From positions 1-36,379 of the forward strand of contig JAIRWH010000030.1 in NCBI GenBank assembly GCA_031253545.1: a DNA stretch of 36,379 bases, written 5' to 3'. Origin of the DNA: Oscillospiraceae bacterium (GTDB lineage: Bacteria > Bacillota > Clostridia > Oscillospirales > UBA929). The first letter of the stretch is position 1. Every line of letters starts with the position of its first letter. The notes beneath the pieces were generated by a model. It worked only from the letters and a program-made list of their open reading frames with translations, ran no database searches and was not told the DNA's origin. The translations under genes were made by a program, and so were the position numbers. Shown piece after piece: positions 35,314 through 36,379 of this stretch.

Positions 35314-36096
35314 ATGACGGATTTTGAGAAACTGTTCCCCGACGTTATACACTGCGCGGGCGGAAAATACGCCCCCGACCGGGTTGTCGCGCAGGGCAGG
35401 GCGGATTGCCACAGCCTGACGTATGCGCTCGGCGGCAAGGGCGTTTACAGCGCGGACGGCGAACGGCTGGATGTGGGGGCGGGGGATATGCTGTACGCGG
35501 CACCCGGTTCCTTTCGTAAGGCGCACATTTACCCCGAAGAACACATGGAGCTGTATGCGGTAAACTTCAAGCTGCGCGCCGGCCAAACGCTGCCGTTTCC
35601 CGCCATAAGCCACCCCGGGTGCCGCCCGGCGCTCATGGAACTCTTCGTCCGGCTGACGCGCGTGTGGGCGGAGAAAGAGCCGTATTTCGCCGTGGAGGCC
35701 CGGGGGCTGACATTGCAAATCATATGCGCATTGGCGCGGGTGCCGGAGTCCGGCGGCGCGGACAGGCGCGCCGACCCGAAAGTGGAGCGCGTGAAGGCCT
35801 ATGTGCGGGAAAACTACACCCAGCCGCTCTCTGTGCCCGCCCTCGCGCAGTTGGTGGGGCTGAACCCCGTGTACTTCGGCTCGCTGTTTATGCGTTCGGA
35901 ACAATGCAGCGTGAAGGAATACATCAACAGGATGAGAATAAACCGGGCGCTGGAAATCCTCCGCACGGAAAACCTGCCCGTGGTGGACGTGGCGCTCGCC
36001 TGCGGCTTCGGCGACGCTTTCTACTTCTCGCGCGTATTTAAGGAGTTGGTGGGCGTGCCGCCCTCCAAGCTCCGGCGCGGCGGTTCCGCGCAGTAG
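35314..36096 (+). CDS. AraC-family transcriptional regulator
   Basis: Likely ligand-responsive activator of the divergent xylan operon. The 260-residue protein has an N-terminal cupin-like sensing domain (~residues 15-100; AGDMLYAAPGSFRKAHIYP) and a C-terminal double helix-turn-helix (~160-255). The first helix pair is around LSVPALAQLVGLNPVYFGSLF and the second around VVDVALACGFGDAFYFSRVFKELVG, the classic AraC signature. AAAGGTGG precedes the ATG by about ten bases. The ligand is probably a xylan-derived sugar, from context only. It may also act on the direct repeats upstream of xylA. Confidence 0.93.
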   Translation: MTDFEKLFPDVIHCAGGKYAPDRVVAQGRADCHSLTYALGGKGVYSADGERLDVGAGDMLYAAPGSFRKAHIYPEEHMELYAVNFKLRAGQTLPFPAISHPGCRPALMELFVRLTRVWAEKEPYFAVEARGLTLQIICALARVPESGGADRRADPKVERVKAYVRENYTQPLSVPALAQLVGLNPVYFGSLFMRSEQCSVKEYINRMRINRALEILRTENLPVVDVALACGFGDAFYFSRVFKELVGVPPSKLRRGGSAQ

Positions 36097-36122
36097 GGCT
36101 CCGCGCAGCGGCGCTCGGCGCA

Positions 36123-36167
36123 ACCCCCGTCCACTAACCACTAACCCCTAACCACTAACAACTAACC
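36123..36167 (+). repeat. Heptamer array E
   Basis: CCCCCGTCCAC is followed by TAACCAC, TAACCCC, TAACCAC, TAACAAC and TAACCAATG. It lies 27 nt after the araC stop and has the same polarity (C-rich head to A-rich tail) as arrays A and C-right. Confidence 0.9.
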
Positions 36168-36328
36168 AATGATTTTAACACTCTGTTTATGGATTTTTGT
36201 CGGCAGTAAGCGATATGTCCGCTCTACCGTACTCTGCGCTTGCTAAACGCAACGCGTCGAAAGACCGGCTATCAAATGTCAATACAAGGAGCAGAAAAAG
36301 TTGAAGATTTTTGACACGGGATAAACAA
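36168..36328. other. Gap with no supported gene at the right edge
   Basis: This AT-richer stretch between array E and the terminal hairpins has only short frames. An isolated TTGACA (36311-36316) has no convincing -10 before the window ends. Confidence 0.4.
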
Positions 36329-36359
36329 ACACCCCAACAGAGGGCGGGGTGTCCCGCCC
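36329..36359 (-). terminator. Hairpin region, probable terminator for a gene entering from beyond the window
   Basis: ACACCCC (36329-36335) pairs with GGGGTGT (36346-36352); on the minus strand this stem is followed by TTGTTT. An overlapping alternative stem GGGCGGG (36342-36348) with CCCGCCC (36353-36359) excludes the first. Confidence 0.5.
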
Positions 36360-36379
36360 GTGAAAGGGGCTGTGCCGCT

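Overview
The window looks like chromosomal DNA of a GC-rich Gram-positive anaerobe, probably a Clostridia/Oscillospirales-type Firmicute. Supporting signs are the folate-type ECF S component, the YmdB phosphodiesterase, LplB/LplC-type sugar permeases without their own ATPase, a TnpV transposon protein, several lipoproteins with Ser/Pro-rich stalks, and consensus sigma-A promoters. The genus cannot be fixed from the sequence alone.

Layout. Positions 1-131 hold the 3' end of a receiver-domain protein. Next on the minus strand come tRNA-Val(GAC), dnaX and a small membrane protein gene, then an FAD oxidoreductase divergent from gapdh. Positions 5667-9459 are plus-strand housekeeping genes: a folT-like ECF S component overlapping mnmG, then a nitroreductase overlapping ymdB. 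A very large hybrid histidine kinase (minus) follows, then a chemotaxis receptor (plus), the RNase P RNA, a family-4 uracil-DNA glycosylase, a MazEF-type toxin-antitoxin pair and a PhoP/PhoR-like two-component system.

Positions about 20.3-23.3 kb form a visibly AT-richer accessory stretch. It holds an orphan lipoprotein, a frameshifted GNAT acetyltransferase, a TnpV-like transposon protein and unassigned ORFs.

Positions 23.4-36.1 kb form a coherent glucuronoxylan-oligosaccharide locus. A divergent AraC regulator faces a minus-strand operon of GH67 alpha-glucuronidase, LplB-type permease (with an unusual fused N-terminal membrane module), LplC-type permease, solute-binding lipoprotein, GH3 beta-xylosidase/glucosidase and SGNH/sialate-type acetylesterase. 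The operon meets xylose isomerase tail to tail. None of the three hydrolases shows a signal peptide. The inferred flow is import of decorated xylo-oligosaccharides, then removal of glucuronate and acetyl groups, then xylose release and isomerisation in the cytoplasm.

The most unusual non-coding signal is a dispersed family of polar heptamer arrays. Its pattern is a C-rich head ending in CGTCC, then (TAACCAC)n, then (TAACAAC)n, then TAA. Six copies lie in five intergenic gaps (about 9.64, 13.75, 17.82, 17.9, 21.6 and 36.1 kb). The most unusual protein is the permease at 31.2-33.2 kb, whose roughly 360-residue N-terminal extension carries two DUF898-like repeats.
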